A stretch of DNA of 64,000 nucleotides from Glutamicibacter nicotianae (lineage in GTDB: Bacteria > Actinomycetota > Actinomycetes > Actinomycetales > Micrococcaceae), in contig NZ_BJNE01000009.1 in NCBI RefSeq assembly GCF_006539525.1, forward strand, positions 1-64,000. The letters are read 5' to 3'. Below are positions 8,727-16,985 of this stretch, in pieces. Position 1 is the stretch's first letter, and each line of letters starts with the position of its first letter. The position numbers and the translations under genes were made by a program. Under the pieces are notes generated by a model, which saw nothing but the letters and a program-made list of their open reading frames with translations, did not search any database and had not been told where the DNA came from.

Positions 8727-9185
8727 ATGAGCTCTAAGTTGCCTGATCGTCCCAGCGGTCCGCGGCGCGGCCGCCACGGACGCGGGCGGCGTGGCCCGCT
8801 GATGCCCATGCATCTTCCCGCCTACCGTTCGCGCCCGGAAAGATTCGATGATGCGGTGATGGCCAGCGCGCAACGGCTGTCGCATCGCTGGCCCGGAGAA
8901 ATCGAGAAGATAGATTTCCTGATCGATCCGGTGCCCAGCGGAAAGTTGCTGGAACAGGCTGCCGCGCTGGGCGAGCGGGTGCCGCTGGCATCCTCCAAGC
9001 CGGCTGCGCCCGGCCGGCCAGCGCGCATCGTCATTTACCGGTTGCCCATCGAGCAGATTGCGGAGAACGCCGGCGAACTCCTGGACCTGGTCCACCAGTG
9101 CGTGGTGCATGAGGTCGCCCAGCTCTGGATGAAGCCGATCTCGGAAGTCGATCCCATGTATTTCCCTGAGGATCCTGACTTCTAA
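8727..9185 (+). CDS. Metallopeptidase-like (Zincin_1 / PF06262-type) protein with incomplete zinc motif
   Basis: The 152-residue protein starts with a very basic Arg/Gly-rich stretch (residues 7-23) followed by the minimal zincin-like fold seen in actinobacterial 'metallopeptidase family' proteins: IDFLIDPVPS, IVIYRLPIEQIAEN, and a final helix with VVHEVAQLW. Active members carry HExxH, but here residues 128-132 read HEVAQ, so the second zinc histidine is replaced by Gln. Catalytic activity is therefore doubtful, and the protein may be a structural or regulatory derivative, as in many actinobacteria. It lies between DUF3499 and ctaA. Confidence 0.75.
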   Translation: MSSKLPDRPSGPRRGRHGRGRRGPLMPMHLPAYRSRPERFDDAVMASAQRLSHRWPGEIEKIDFLIDPVPSGKLLEQAAALGERVPLASSKPAAPGRPARIVIYRLPIEQIAENAGELLDLVHQCVVHEVAQLWMKPISEVDPMYFPEDPDF

Positions 9186-9197
9186 GCGGACATTTCC

Positions 9198-10127
9198 CTA
9201 GCTGTTTTGGGGCTGGATGCCACGTGCCGTTGCATGAGAGGCCAAGCCAACGCGCACGGCGCCGATCCAGACCAGCGCAGAACCTACCAAGTGGGCCACC
9301 ACCAGCAGCTCTGGCAAGCTGGTCACGGCCTGGACCACCCCGATCAGCCCCTGCCCGGCCAATACCCAGATGAACAGCTTGGCCTTGTGCGCCACAACCG
9401 GAACTTGCTGCTGTCTTGCCTGATGCCACAGCACCAGGGCAACAACCAGCGCGCCGACAGCTGCGGCGGCATGCACGATGGTGATCTGCAGCCAGTCGAA
9501 GCCCATCCGCGGGACCTCGGCCGAGTCCCCTGCATGCGGGCCTGATCCGGTCACCCCGGTGCCGATGATGACCAGCAGTGCGCTGATCGCCACGAGCCAG
9601 GTTCCCATCGACTTGAGCGAATCGGTGCTGGCCGCCTCGCTGGCAAAGCCCAGATTCTGGACCTTGTCCCAAGTTGCCGCCGCGGCGGTGAGCAGCAAGG
9701 TTGCGGCCAGGAAATGCGCGGCCACGACATAGGGGTTCAGTTTCACCCAAACGGTGATTCCGCCGATGACCGCATTGAGCACGACAAGCCAGAATTGGAA
9801 CCATGCCCATCGGGTGATGCCCGGAACCGGCTCGCGTTGCAGGCGGGCGGCAATGATGACCCAGCCGACGGCGGCGCACAGCACAAAGGTGAGCAGCCGA
9901 TTCACGAACTCGATGGTCGCGTGAATTCCCATTTCAGCGGTTGGGGCGATGGAACCGCCGGTGCAGGTTGGCCAGTCCGGGCAACCCAGCCCGGAACCGG
10001 TGACGCGCACGACACCGCCGCCGACGATAATCAGGATTGCCGCGATCATCGCCGAGAGCGAGGCCGCCTTGAGCGAGCGCCGCTCCAGCCTGATCCGCTG
10101 CGCCAGCCACGCGAAGGGAGTCGTCAA
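9198..10127 (-). CDS. ctaA: Heme A synthase (COX15/CtaA family)
   Basis: The 309-residue integral membrane protein would oxidise the C8 methyl of heme O to a formyl group, giving heme A for aa3-type cytochrome oxidase. It has eight hydrophobic segments and the family's spaced His residues in HATIEFVNRLLTF, AAHFLAATLLL, IVHAAAAVGALV and VAHLVGSALVW. The start of the membrane domain VRVTGSGLGCPDWPTC is the classic CtaA motif with the external Cys pair (GLGCPDWPTCTG). No ctaB or oxidase subunit gene is nearby, so ctaA is split from its pathway here, between the DUF3499 and DUF5719 blocks. Confidence 0.95.
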   Translation of the reverse strand: MTTPFAWLAQRIRLERRSLKAASLSAMIAAILIIVGGGVVRVTGSGLGCPDWPTCTGGSIAPTAEMGIHATIEFVNRLLTFVLCAAVGWVIIAARLQREPVPGITRWAWFQFWLVVLNAVIGGITVWVKLNPYVVAAHFLAATLLLTAAAATWDKVQNLGFASEAASTDSLKSMGTWLVAISALLVIIGTGVTGSGPHAGDSAEVPRMGFDWLQITIVHAAAAVGALVVALVLWHQARQQQVPVVAHKAKLFIWVLAGQGLIGVVQAVTSLPELLVVAHLVGSALVWIGAVRVGLASHATARGIQPQNS

Positions 10128-10153
10128 AGTTCCAGTTCCTTAATGGCGCGTTC

Positions 10154-12697
10154 CTAGCCGCCGATGTTCACCACAATGCCGTCGCGTCCGGCATTCGCCT
10201 GCGGCATGGCAGCCCAGGCGATGGAACGGTCCGAGCCGAGCACCAGCTGGGCCAGGTAGGCGTTGGCATCCGTCGAGAAGATGACTGCCTGGGCGTCGTC
10301 GGAGACCGACTTCGGATCAAAGACAATGCTTTGGCCGGCCTTGATCTGCAGTTTCTCTGGGTCCTCCAGCTTGCCGTCCTTATTGACGACCACTGCTTCC
10401 ACCGCCGAGTCCGCCGCGACGGCGGCGATGGCGAATTTGCCGGTGCCGTTAGCCGACAGCGGCATGGCTTGCGTCCCGGCGAGCACATTGGAGCTGGCCG
10501 CCCACGCAGTGTCCGAGGAATCCTTGGGATCAGCGCCGCGGACCATCTTCACCGCTGCGGTGACCGGGGCATCGGATTCGACGACCACCGTGTAGTACCC
10601 GCCAGCCAACTGGTTCAGGTTCACGACCTTCGTGGCGTCCGAATCAACGGCAAGGTTCTCGTCGAAGCTGGCAGCAACTTCACCGTCAGCCCCCAGGACC
10701 TTCACCTTGAATCCGGCGCCCGAGGAGCCGGTCGCCGAGACATGCAGCTGCGGAACCAGGGATTTGTCGTCCTTGCTCAGCTTGGAAACATTTTCCTTGC
10801 TCTCGATCCACACGCCCGGAATCACCTGGCTGTTGGATGCCGTCGCGTTCGCGCCGACCAGTTCAACACCCGATGGGGTCAAGCCGCGCAAGGCGGCCTG
10901 CTGGACCGAGGCGGTGATCTTGCCACCGAGGCTGGTGACCTCGGCCGAAATGGAATTCAAGTCCTGCGCATAGCCGCCGAGCACGATCGCCCGGCTCTCC
11001 CCCGCTGCCAGGACAATGTTCTGCAGCGTGGAGGTGTCGATCAGGCCGTCCGGGCCCCGAAGACGCAGGGACACCTGGGCCGTGGTGTGCGTTGGGTTGG
11101 CCAAATGCATCACGCTGGTGGATCCGGTGCTGGTCTGCAGGCCGGTGAAGCGCCAGTTGGATGCCGGAGCCTGGCATGTTGCGGCGGCAAGTCCGGCGAG
11201 GTCGCCGTCCTTGGCCTGGTAGCTGCGCAGGGCGCTGCCCTTCGAAGCTAGTTGGCCCAGCGGCTGCAACGTGTAGACCTGGGTGTCATCGATATCGTTG
11301 GCAGTTGAGATCTTGCTGGCGCGCCCGGTCAGCCCCTCCTCATCGGCGCCACGGGCCTCGGCAGCTTCATCCTCGGCGATGCGCTCGGTCAGCTGACGCG
11401 CATCGCTGCCATCAAGCTTGGTGAAGGATGAACCGGGAATGCGTTTGGCCAGATCCGATACGGCAATGCTGCGCAGGTTGCTGGAAACATCCTTGGCACC
11501 GGGGGCGAACTGCGCGTCGGTGCCTTCCACGCCCTTGAGCAGCTGCGGGGTTCCCGGGCAGACGCTGCTGGAGTCGCCGGCGGGCAGGTTCGTCACGGCA
11601 GCCGGCAACGACTTCTCGGCCGGTGCCGGGGCAAAAATCGATCCGGCGCCTACGACAGCTCCGGCGGCCACCACCGCAGCCAGGCTGAGCAGTACCGCGC
11701 CGGTTTTCTTCCGCACCGGCGCGGACACCGCATCCTTGGAAGCCGCGGCTCGGGCCTTGTCCAGCTTGTGGCGGCGCTCGGCTACCTTGCCGTCTGCAGG
11801 CTCCGCCTCCGGCTCGGCTGCCGGATGAGCAGCCGTGCTGGCAGCCGCAGGAGCAGCTTTCGCGGCTTTCCGTGCGCGGACCTTCTCCAACTTCTGGCGG
11901 CGCTTGGCGGCTTTCGGATCTTCCGGTGCTTGTGCCGTCGCGGCTTCTTCTCCGGACTGTGAATCGCCGGCTTTGGCCTTCCCTGCGGCAGCAACGGCTG
12001 CCGCGGCGGCACCAGCTTCTGGATCCTGGGCGGAGGAGGTCTTCGGCTCAACCTCGCGCGCAGGTGCAGAATCGGCATTGCCGGCTACTGCCGTTGCGCT
12101 CTCCTCCTTGGCAGGCTCCGCCTCGGCGACGTGATCCGGCTTGGCAACCGGTTCTGGGTTGGCTGCTGCATCGGTCTTGCCGGCAGCGGACTCACCAGCC
12201 GTTGCCGGCTTGGCGGGCGCGGCTTCGGGGGCCACCGTGCTGGTCTTGGCGGAGTCGTCCTTGGCTGAGCCGTCCTGAACGGAATCAGGCTTGGGTGCCT
12301 GTTCCTGTGCTTCGCGCTTGTCTTCAGCCTGCTCGTCGGCCGGAACCGCAGCAGGCGAGGTTACCTTGCTGTCCTTTGCGCCGGAGTCCGCCTCGGGCAG
12401 CTGTTCTGGCTTTGGATCTTCCTGCTTAGCGGCCTTGGGCTCAGCCTTCGCGGCCTTCGCCGCTTCCTTCGCCTCGGTCTTGGCCCGGGCTTGGGCCTCC
12501 TTGGCGCGAGCCTTCTCCAGCTTGGCATCGACCTTGGCCCTGGCCTTGGCGGCCTTGGCCTCGGCACGCGAGAGCGTCGCCGACACCGGGGTGGCGTCCT
12601 TGGCTTCCGGCTGTGCCGATACCGGCTTCGGGGCCGGGGTTTGTGCAGTTGGCTGGTCAGCAGAATCCGCTGAGTCCACGTTCTTCTCGTCGCTCAC
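10154..12697 (-). CDS. DUF5719 family protein, large single-pass membrane-anchored protein
   Basis: The 847-residue product has two halves. Residues 1 to about 325 are cytoplasmic, very rich in Ala, Lys, Glu and Pro, with an AKAKAR-type helical stretch and two related basic blocks (RRQKLEKVRARKAAK, RRHKLDKARAAASK). One membrane segment lies near residues 330-352. The rest is an extracytoplasmic beta-rich domain with repeats such as VSLRLRGPDGLI and FKVKVLGADGEVAASF, plus GESRAIVLGGYA, matching DUF5719. Its GTG overlaps the TAG of the upstream glycosyltransferase by one base (TAGTG), so the two are translationally coupled. A role in cell-envelope assembly is inferred from the neighbourhood only. 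Confidence 0.8.
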   Translation of the reverse strand: MSDEKNVDSADSADQPTAQTPAPKPVSAQPEAKDATPVSATLSRAEAKAAKARAKVDAKLEKARAKEAQARAKTEAKEAAKAAKAEPKAAKQEDPKPEQLPEADSGAKDSKVTSPAAVPADEQAEDKREAQEQAPKPDSVQDGSAKDDSAKTSTVAPEAAPAKPATAGESAAGKTDAAANPEPVAKPDHVAEAEPAKEESATAVAGNADSAPAREVEPKTSSAQDPEAGAAAAAVAAAGKAKAGDSQSGEEAATAQAPEDPKAAKRRQKLEKVRARKAAKAAPAAASTAAHPAAEPEAEPADGKVAERRHKLDKARAAASKDAVSAPVRKKTGAVLLSLAAVVAAGAVVGAGSIFAPAPAEKSLPAAVTNLPAGDSSSVCPGTPQLLKGVEGTDAQFAPGAKDVSSNLRSIAVSDLAKRIPGSSFTKLDGSDARQLTERIAEDEAAEARGADEEGLTGRASKISTANDIDDTQVYTLQPLGQLASKGSALRSYQAKDGDLAGLAAATCQAPASNWRFTGLQTSTGSTSVMHLANPTHTTAQVSLRLRGPDGLIDTSTLQNIVLAAGESRAIVLGGYAQDLNSISAEVTSLGGKITASVQQAALRGLTPSGVELVGANATASNSQVIPGVWIESKENVSKLSKDDKSLVPQLHVSATGSSGAGFKVKVLGADGEVAASFDENLAVDSDATKVVNLNQLAGGYYTVVVESDAPVTAAVKMVRGADPKDSSDTAWAASSNVLAGTQAMPLSANGTGKFAIAAVAADSAVEAVVVNKDGKLEDPEKLQIKAGQSIVFDPKSVSDDAQAVIFSTDANAYLAQLVLGSDRSIAWAAMPQANAGRDGIVVNIGG

Positions 12698-15600
12698 TAC
12701 TTCTTCTCCTGCTCGGCATCAGCATCCGAAATCCGGTCGCTGAGCTTCGGGGTCAAGTTCTCACGAATCTCGCTGGCGCGTTCGCGTGCCTCGCGGCGGC
12801 TCAACGGCATCGTTCCGGTGGCCGTCGCCGGGCTCTGGACTTCGGCCGCGGCCAGAACTGCCGAACCATCGGCAAGTTCTTCATTCTCGCCGCGTGGTTC
12901 GCGGAAGCGGTATTCGATGTTCCGGTAGTTGGCCAATCGGCGCGAACTTGGCACTGGAATGGCCAGCAGCACCGTGATCAGCAGAACTACTGCACTGAGC
13001 AGCAGCACCGGAATGGCCATGGAGTCCTTGTGCGACAAGGTCAGCTTGCCGCCCTCGGCAGGAAGCTCGTAGGCCTGGGCCCAACGGGTTTCCGAATCCT
13101 CGGGATAGGCCACCGAACGCAGGGATTCGCCATCGACGCTGGCGCGCAGCTTCGGATCCGACGCGGTAGCCAGGACCAGCGTGCGCTCGGAATCCGCGGA
13201 CGGGATCTGCAGATTGGTGATCTTGCCACGCTGGGTCGGCAAGACCGTCACGTCTCCATCGGCGGAGACGATCCGGGCAAAGCCAGCGCTTTGCTGCTCG
13301 TCATCGGCTTCGTAGTCCACGCGCCACAGCCAGCCGCTGTCGGTCTGGCCAACCGACGCCAACCCCGTTGCCGCATCCAAGGTGCGTACGGTCGCCGGGA
13401 CGGATTCGCCGGTTTCGTTCAGCACCACGAAGCCCACGCCCAAGTCGCGCAAGGACTCGCGCGAGTCCAACGCGGATTCGGACAGCAGCATCGCTACGGC
13501 ATTGCTCTGGACCTTTGCGGTGGCGGAATCTTCATTGCGCTCAGGCTCCAGCAGCGGACCGGCCAGCTGCTTGACCTGCGAGTAGCGGCTGATGCTGTCC
13601 AGCGTCTCGCCGGAACCCGAGACCAGCTGGCTGTCGATCTCGCCGGAGGACCGCGGGCTGAGCACCAGGGTGCGCTTCTGGAACTCGGAGCGGCCTGCAT
13701 CGGCTGCGGTTGCCGGCAGGGTGCGCGGCTGCGAGCCGTGGACCTGCTGGGCCGAGTTCATCGCGGTCAGCGTTTCGGATTCGGCTGCCGGATTCAGCTG
13801 GGCGCCGAGCAGCACGCAGCCCGAGGCCAGCACGGCAAGCACACTGAAAGCGGCCATCATGCTCATCGCCGGACGGGAACCGGCGGCACGCATTGAGCGC
13901 GGCTGGTCCTCGTGGCGCAGGGCGGCCAACGCGTTGGCGGCAGCTACCAGCAGCGCGAACATGGCGAAGGAAACGTACGGGCCGGTGTAGGCGCTCACCG
14001 TGGTATGCGAGTCCAGGGTGAAGGGCACAAAGCCGACGGCCCAGCCCGCTGCCAGCGACAGCACCGCGCCCCACAGCAGGCGGCGGGAGTTGCGGCGCAT
14101 GCTGGCGCTGTGGCTGAACGAAGAACTCAAGGTTCCGAAGACCGCCAGCGCGACGATCGGGGCACCGACCAGCAGGGCTGCGACCAGGGCCCACGGTCCG
14201 GCAGGCAGGAAGTCCCAGCCCACCAGAGAGGCGTTGGCGTTGAAGGATTCCGGGAAGCCCAGCAGCATCTGCCACGGGGCAGCCGGCGTGAACGCATTCG
14301 CGGCGCCGGGCTCGGTGAACAGCAGCCGTGCATCGCCCAGGCCGGCGAACAGCAGCGGAAGGTTCCACACGATCGCAGGCAGCGGGATCCACCACAGGCT
14401 GCGTGCGCGGCGCACAGAGAAGAAGGCCAGCACGTAGACCAGGATGCTCGCGGTCAGGAAGAAGGAGACGGAGCCGGCGGAGATCACCCAGAGCAGCAAT
14501 GCGGCGCTGGCCGAGGCGGTCCACGCGGAAACCGACTGCTGCTTCGCGTTCTTCGGCTTCGCGCCCTCGATCGCCACATGGGCGTTCATGGCGCGGATAA
14601 TCGCCAGGAAGAACAGCGGTAGCAAGATGTGGATCAGCACCGAGCCGATGCGTCCGGAGGCCAGCGAAGAAATCAGTGACGGCAGCAGCGCCCAGATCAG
14701 CGCGGCAAGGAACCGCACCGCGCGGGAGCGGCTGACCGCGCCAATCCCCCACCAGGCGGTGAGTGCTGCCAGCGGCATCGCGGCGAAGAAGAGATAGACG
14801 GAGGCTTCATTGGCATGGTTGAAGGTCACCAGCGAGAAAAGCCAGAACAGCAAGTCGGAATTATCCGGCGGGGCGCTCAAGCCGGTGGTGATGTTCTGCC
14901 ACCAGGACAGGGCGTTGGCGCCGATTTCCCGGCTGCTGTTGGACAGCGGGCGCAGCGCGCCGCCGGACAGCGCGGTGGAGCCGAACAGGCTGCGCCATGC
15001 GATCAGGGAGGCCGCCGCGGAGAGCAGCAGAGCCAGGATCAGCGAGAGCACCGCGGTGGTGCGCGGCGGACGGGCGATCCGCACGAAGTCGGAGAAGTTG
15101 TCGCCGCTGGGTTCAACCATGGCGTCGGCACCACTGCCATCGCCATAGACTTCGCCATCGGCACGTCCGGTATTCACATTGCGGCGGTACTCGCGCACCT
15201 GGGCACCGGAGACCATCAGCTTGCGGACCTGGCGGCGCGGAATCTCGCGGATCTGGGCGACATTGCGGCGCGAGGCCGCCAGCTTGCCCGGGGAGAACAG
15301 CCCGCGCAGTACCGATCCCAAATGGCCGAACCCGTGGCCCGGGTCCTTGGCCAGCAAGGCCACGAGGAAGTGGCCGATGCCGCCGAGCAGCAACCCGATC
15401 CACAAGAAGGGCAGCACCGCTGGCGAAGCGAACTTCAGGCGCTGGAAGACTTCGGAGCGCTTGGCTTCGCGCGGACCAGCCAGCGAGTCGACAACTTCGA
15501 CCTGGTGGTACATCTTGGCGCTGGGCACCACGACCACACGGTGCCCGGCCAGGCGGTTGCGCCAGCACAGGTCCACGTCGTCGCCGCGGCCCGGGATCGC

Positions 15601-16173
15601 CGGGTCGAATCCGCCCAGCTGCTCGAAGACCTCGCGGCGGATGAACATGCCGGCGGAGGACACGGCGAAGTAGTCGCTGCGTCCGTCGTACTGGCCCTGG
15701 TCGACTTCGTCGATGTCGATCATGGTCAGGCGCTGGGCCTTGCGGTCGACGCTCAGGCCCACTTCCACCAGGTGGCGGGGGTTGTCGATGTCCAGCAGCT
15801 TGCATCCGGCAATGGAGACGGACTCGGAAGCCTCGACGGTGCGGGTCAGCTGTTCCAGCGCGTCGGGAGCAGGCATGGAGTCATCGTGGATGATCCACAG
15901 CCATTCGTCGCGGTCCGCACGCGCTTCGGGCAGCTGCGACACCGCCACTTCCAGCGACAGTCCCAACGACCCCTCATCGGCCACCAGCAGGGCGGCGTTC
16001 GACGGCAAGTTCGCCCGCAGGACCTCTAGCGATGCGTCGGAGGACGATGCGTCGACTCCGACAAAGCGTTCGATAGGCCGCGACTGGTTGCGCAGTGCGG
16101 CCAAAGTGCGTGGTAAAAAGTCAGCGCCATCGTGCGAAGCAACGATGGCGGTGACGTGAATTGGCGGACGAAT
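12697..16173 (-). CDS. Family 2 glycosyltransferase fused to a large polytopic membrane region
   Basis: The first ATG/GTG/TTG is the TTG at 16104, but the open frame upstream encodes HVTAIVASHDGADFLPRTL, the first strand and nucleotide-binding loop of a GT2 domain, without which the fold would be broken. I therefore extend the gene to an ATT at 16173, which overlaps the whiB stop (TAATT); the product is then 1158 residues. The GT2 domain spans about residues 5-250, with WIIHDDSMPAP (acidic metal-binding motif) and GRGDDVDLCWRNRLAGH. About 13 membrane segments follow, then a C-terminal extracytoplasmic region of about 350 residues with a final membrane helix. It is coupled to DUF5719. It probably builds or exports an envelope glycan; the substrate is unknown. 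Confidence 0.85.
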   Translation of the reverse strand: MRPPIHVTAIVASHDGADFLPRTLAALRNQSRPIERFVGVDASSSDASLEVLRANLPSNAALLVADEGSLGLSLEVAVSQLPEARADRDEWLWIIHDDSMPAPDALEQLTRTVEASESVSIAGCKLLDIDNPRHLVEVGLSVDRKAQRLTMIDIDEVDQGQYDGRSDYFAVSSAGMFIRREVFEQLGGFDPAIPGRGDDVDLCWRNRLAGHRVVVVPSAKMYHQVEVVDSLAGPREAKRSEVFQRLKFASPAVLPFLWIGLLLGGIGHFLVALLAKDPGHGFGHLGSVLRGLFSPGKLAASRRNVAQIREIPRRQVRKLMVSGAQVREYRRNVNTGRADGEVYGDGSGADAMVEPSGDNFSDFVRIARPPRTTAVLSLILALLLSAAASLIAWRSLFGSTALSGGALRPLSNSSREIGANALSWWQNITTGLSAPPDNSDLLFWLFSLVTFNHANEASVYLFFAAMPLAALTAWWGIGAVSRSRAVRFLAALIWALLPSLISSLASGRIGSVLIHILLPLFFLAIIRAMNAHVAIEGAKPKNAKQQSVSAWTASASAALLLWVISAGSVSFFLTASILVYVLAFFSVRRARSLWWIPLPAIVWNLPLLFAGLGDARLLFTEPGAANAFTPAAPWQMLLGFPESFNANASLVGWDFLPAGPWALVAALLVGAPIVALAVFGTLSSSFSHSASMRRNSRRLLWGAVLSLAAGWAVGFVPFTLDSHTTVSAYTGPYVSFAMFALLVAAANALAALRHEDQPRSMRAAGSRPAMSMMAAFSVLAVLASGCVLLGAQLNPAAESETLTAMNSAQQVHGSQPRTLPATAADAGRSEFQKRTLVLSPRSSGEIDSQLVSGSGETLDSISRYSQVKQLAGPLLEPERNEDSATAKVQSNAVAMLLSESALDSRESLRDLGVGFVVLNETGESVPATVRTLDAATGLASVGQTDSGWLWRVDYEADDEQQSAGFARIVSADGDVTVLPTQRGKITNLQIPSADSERTLVLATASDPKLRASVDGESLRSVAYPEDSETRWAQAYELPAEGGKLTLSHKDSMAIPVLLLSAVVLLITVLLAIPVPSSRRLANYRNIEYRFREPRGENEELADGSAVLAAAEVQSPATATGTMPLSRREARERASEIRENLTPKLSDRISDADAEQEKK

Positions 16174-16697
16174 TAGATTGCTCGTTTCCGTAGACGGCGA
16201 CGTTCACGCTCTGAGAGCCCTCCCCAGATTCCGAAGCGCTCATCATTGCTCAAGGCATATTCTAGACATTCCGAACGGACAACACATGCGCCGCAGACAC
16301 GTTTCGCGTCGCGGGTCGAGCCGCCCTTTTCAGGGAAGAATGCCTCGGGGTCGGTCTGTGCGCACAGGGCACGGGCCTGCCAGCCCAGCTCACCCTCGTC
16401 AACTTCTCCGCCAACACCAAGCCATACTGCCTTGATGGTCTCGCGCACTTCGTCATCTTCATCGAGCTCCGGCGCCCAGGATCCAACCGAGGAGATTTCT
16501 TCGGTGTCGGATAACGTGTCGTGTTCTTTCAAGAAGTTGTCGGCCGCGGTCTCCAGATCGGCTGCAACTGCAACCCGTGCGGACTCACCGGCTTGAGGAT
16601 CGACAAACCAGTCGGATGGTGCGTCCTCCAGCCCGTATTGAGCCGACGCAACAGCCGAGGTCGAAAATTCGGAGTACCCCTGCTCCAGATTCGCCAT
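16173..16697 (-). CDS. WhiB-family iron-sulfur transcription regulator (WhiB2-like)
   Basis: The start at 16697 (MANLEQGY) is chosen because GAAAGGT lies just upstream; an in-frame start at 16766 also exists. The 174-residue protein has a non-conserved acidic N-terminus and a C-terminal WhiB domain. The four cluster ligands are Cys112, Cys135, Cys138 and Cys144 (C...C-x2-C-x5-C), followed by the GIWGG turn at 156-160 and the basic tail ERERRRLRKRAI that contacts DNA. WhiB2/WhmD members control septation and cell division in actinobacteria, and the neighbourhood supports this class. The promoter is at 16819-16848 with a palindrome over its -10. Confidence 0.93.
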   Translation of the reverse strand: MANLEQGYSEFSTSAVASAQYGLEDAPSDWFVDPQAGESARVAVAADLETAADNFLKEHDTLSDTEEISSVGSWAPELDEDDEVRETIKAVWLGVGGEVDEGELGWQARALCAQTDPEAFFPEKGGSTRDAKRVCGACVVRSECLEYALSNDERFGIWGGLSERERRRLRKRAI

Positions 16698-16818
16698 GGT
16701 GATGTTGACCTTTCGATTGGTTTGAGAAGATCGGACCATCACTGCTCCCGATCCATCCGGCAGCATTTATTCCATCGAACTAGCGAAAAGTGATGAACCT
16801 GCCGGGACTCACCATCTA

Positions 16819-16848
16819 ATTACAGCCGTGTAACTCCGCTAGAGTCAA
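16819..16848 (-). promoter_or_regulatory. whiB promoter with palindrome over the -10
   Basis: TTGACT (16843-16848), an 18-bp spacer and TGTAAT (16819-16824) form a good vegetative-sigma promoter on the minus strand. The perfect inverted repeat TTACA-N4-TGTAA at 16820-16833 overlaps the -10, so it could be an operator. Confidence 0.55.
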
Positions 16849-16985
16849 GTGGGGAGGTCATTCTAAGAAGACTTCTCAGGAAACTCCCGGCACAACACGC
16901 CGTCAAAAGATGCAGATGAGACGGGCATGTCCTGTCTTGGCTGAATTCTCGGTGAATTCTCAGTAATTAAATTTAAGGACACCCA

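Noticed and set aside
16104-16175. Frameshift or sequencing error joining whiB to the GT2 gene
   Set aside because: Both whiB (ending RRRLRKRAI) and the GT2 N-terminus are intact in their own frames with a one-base overlap typical of coupling, so a non-canonical start explains the data with fewer assumptions.
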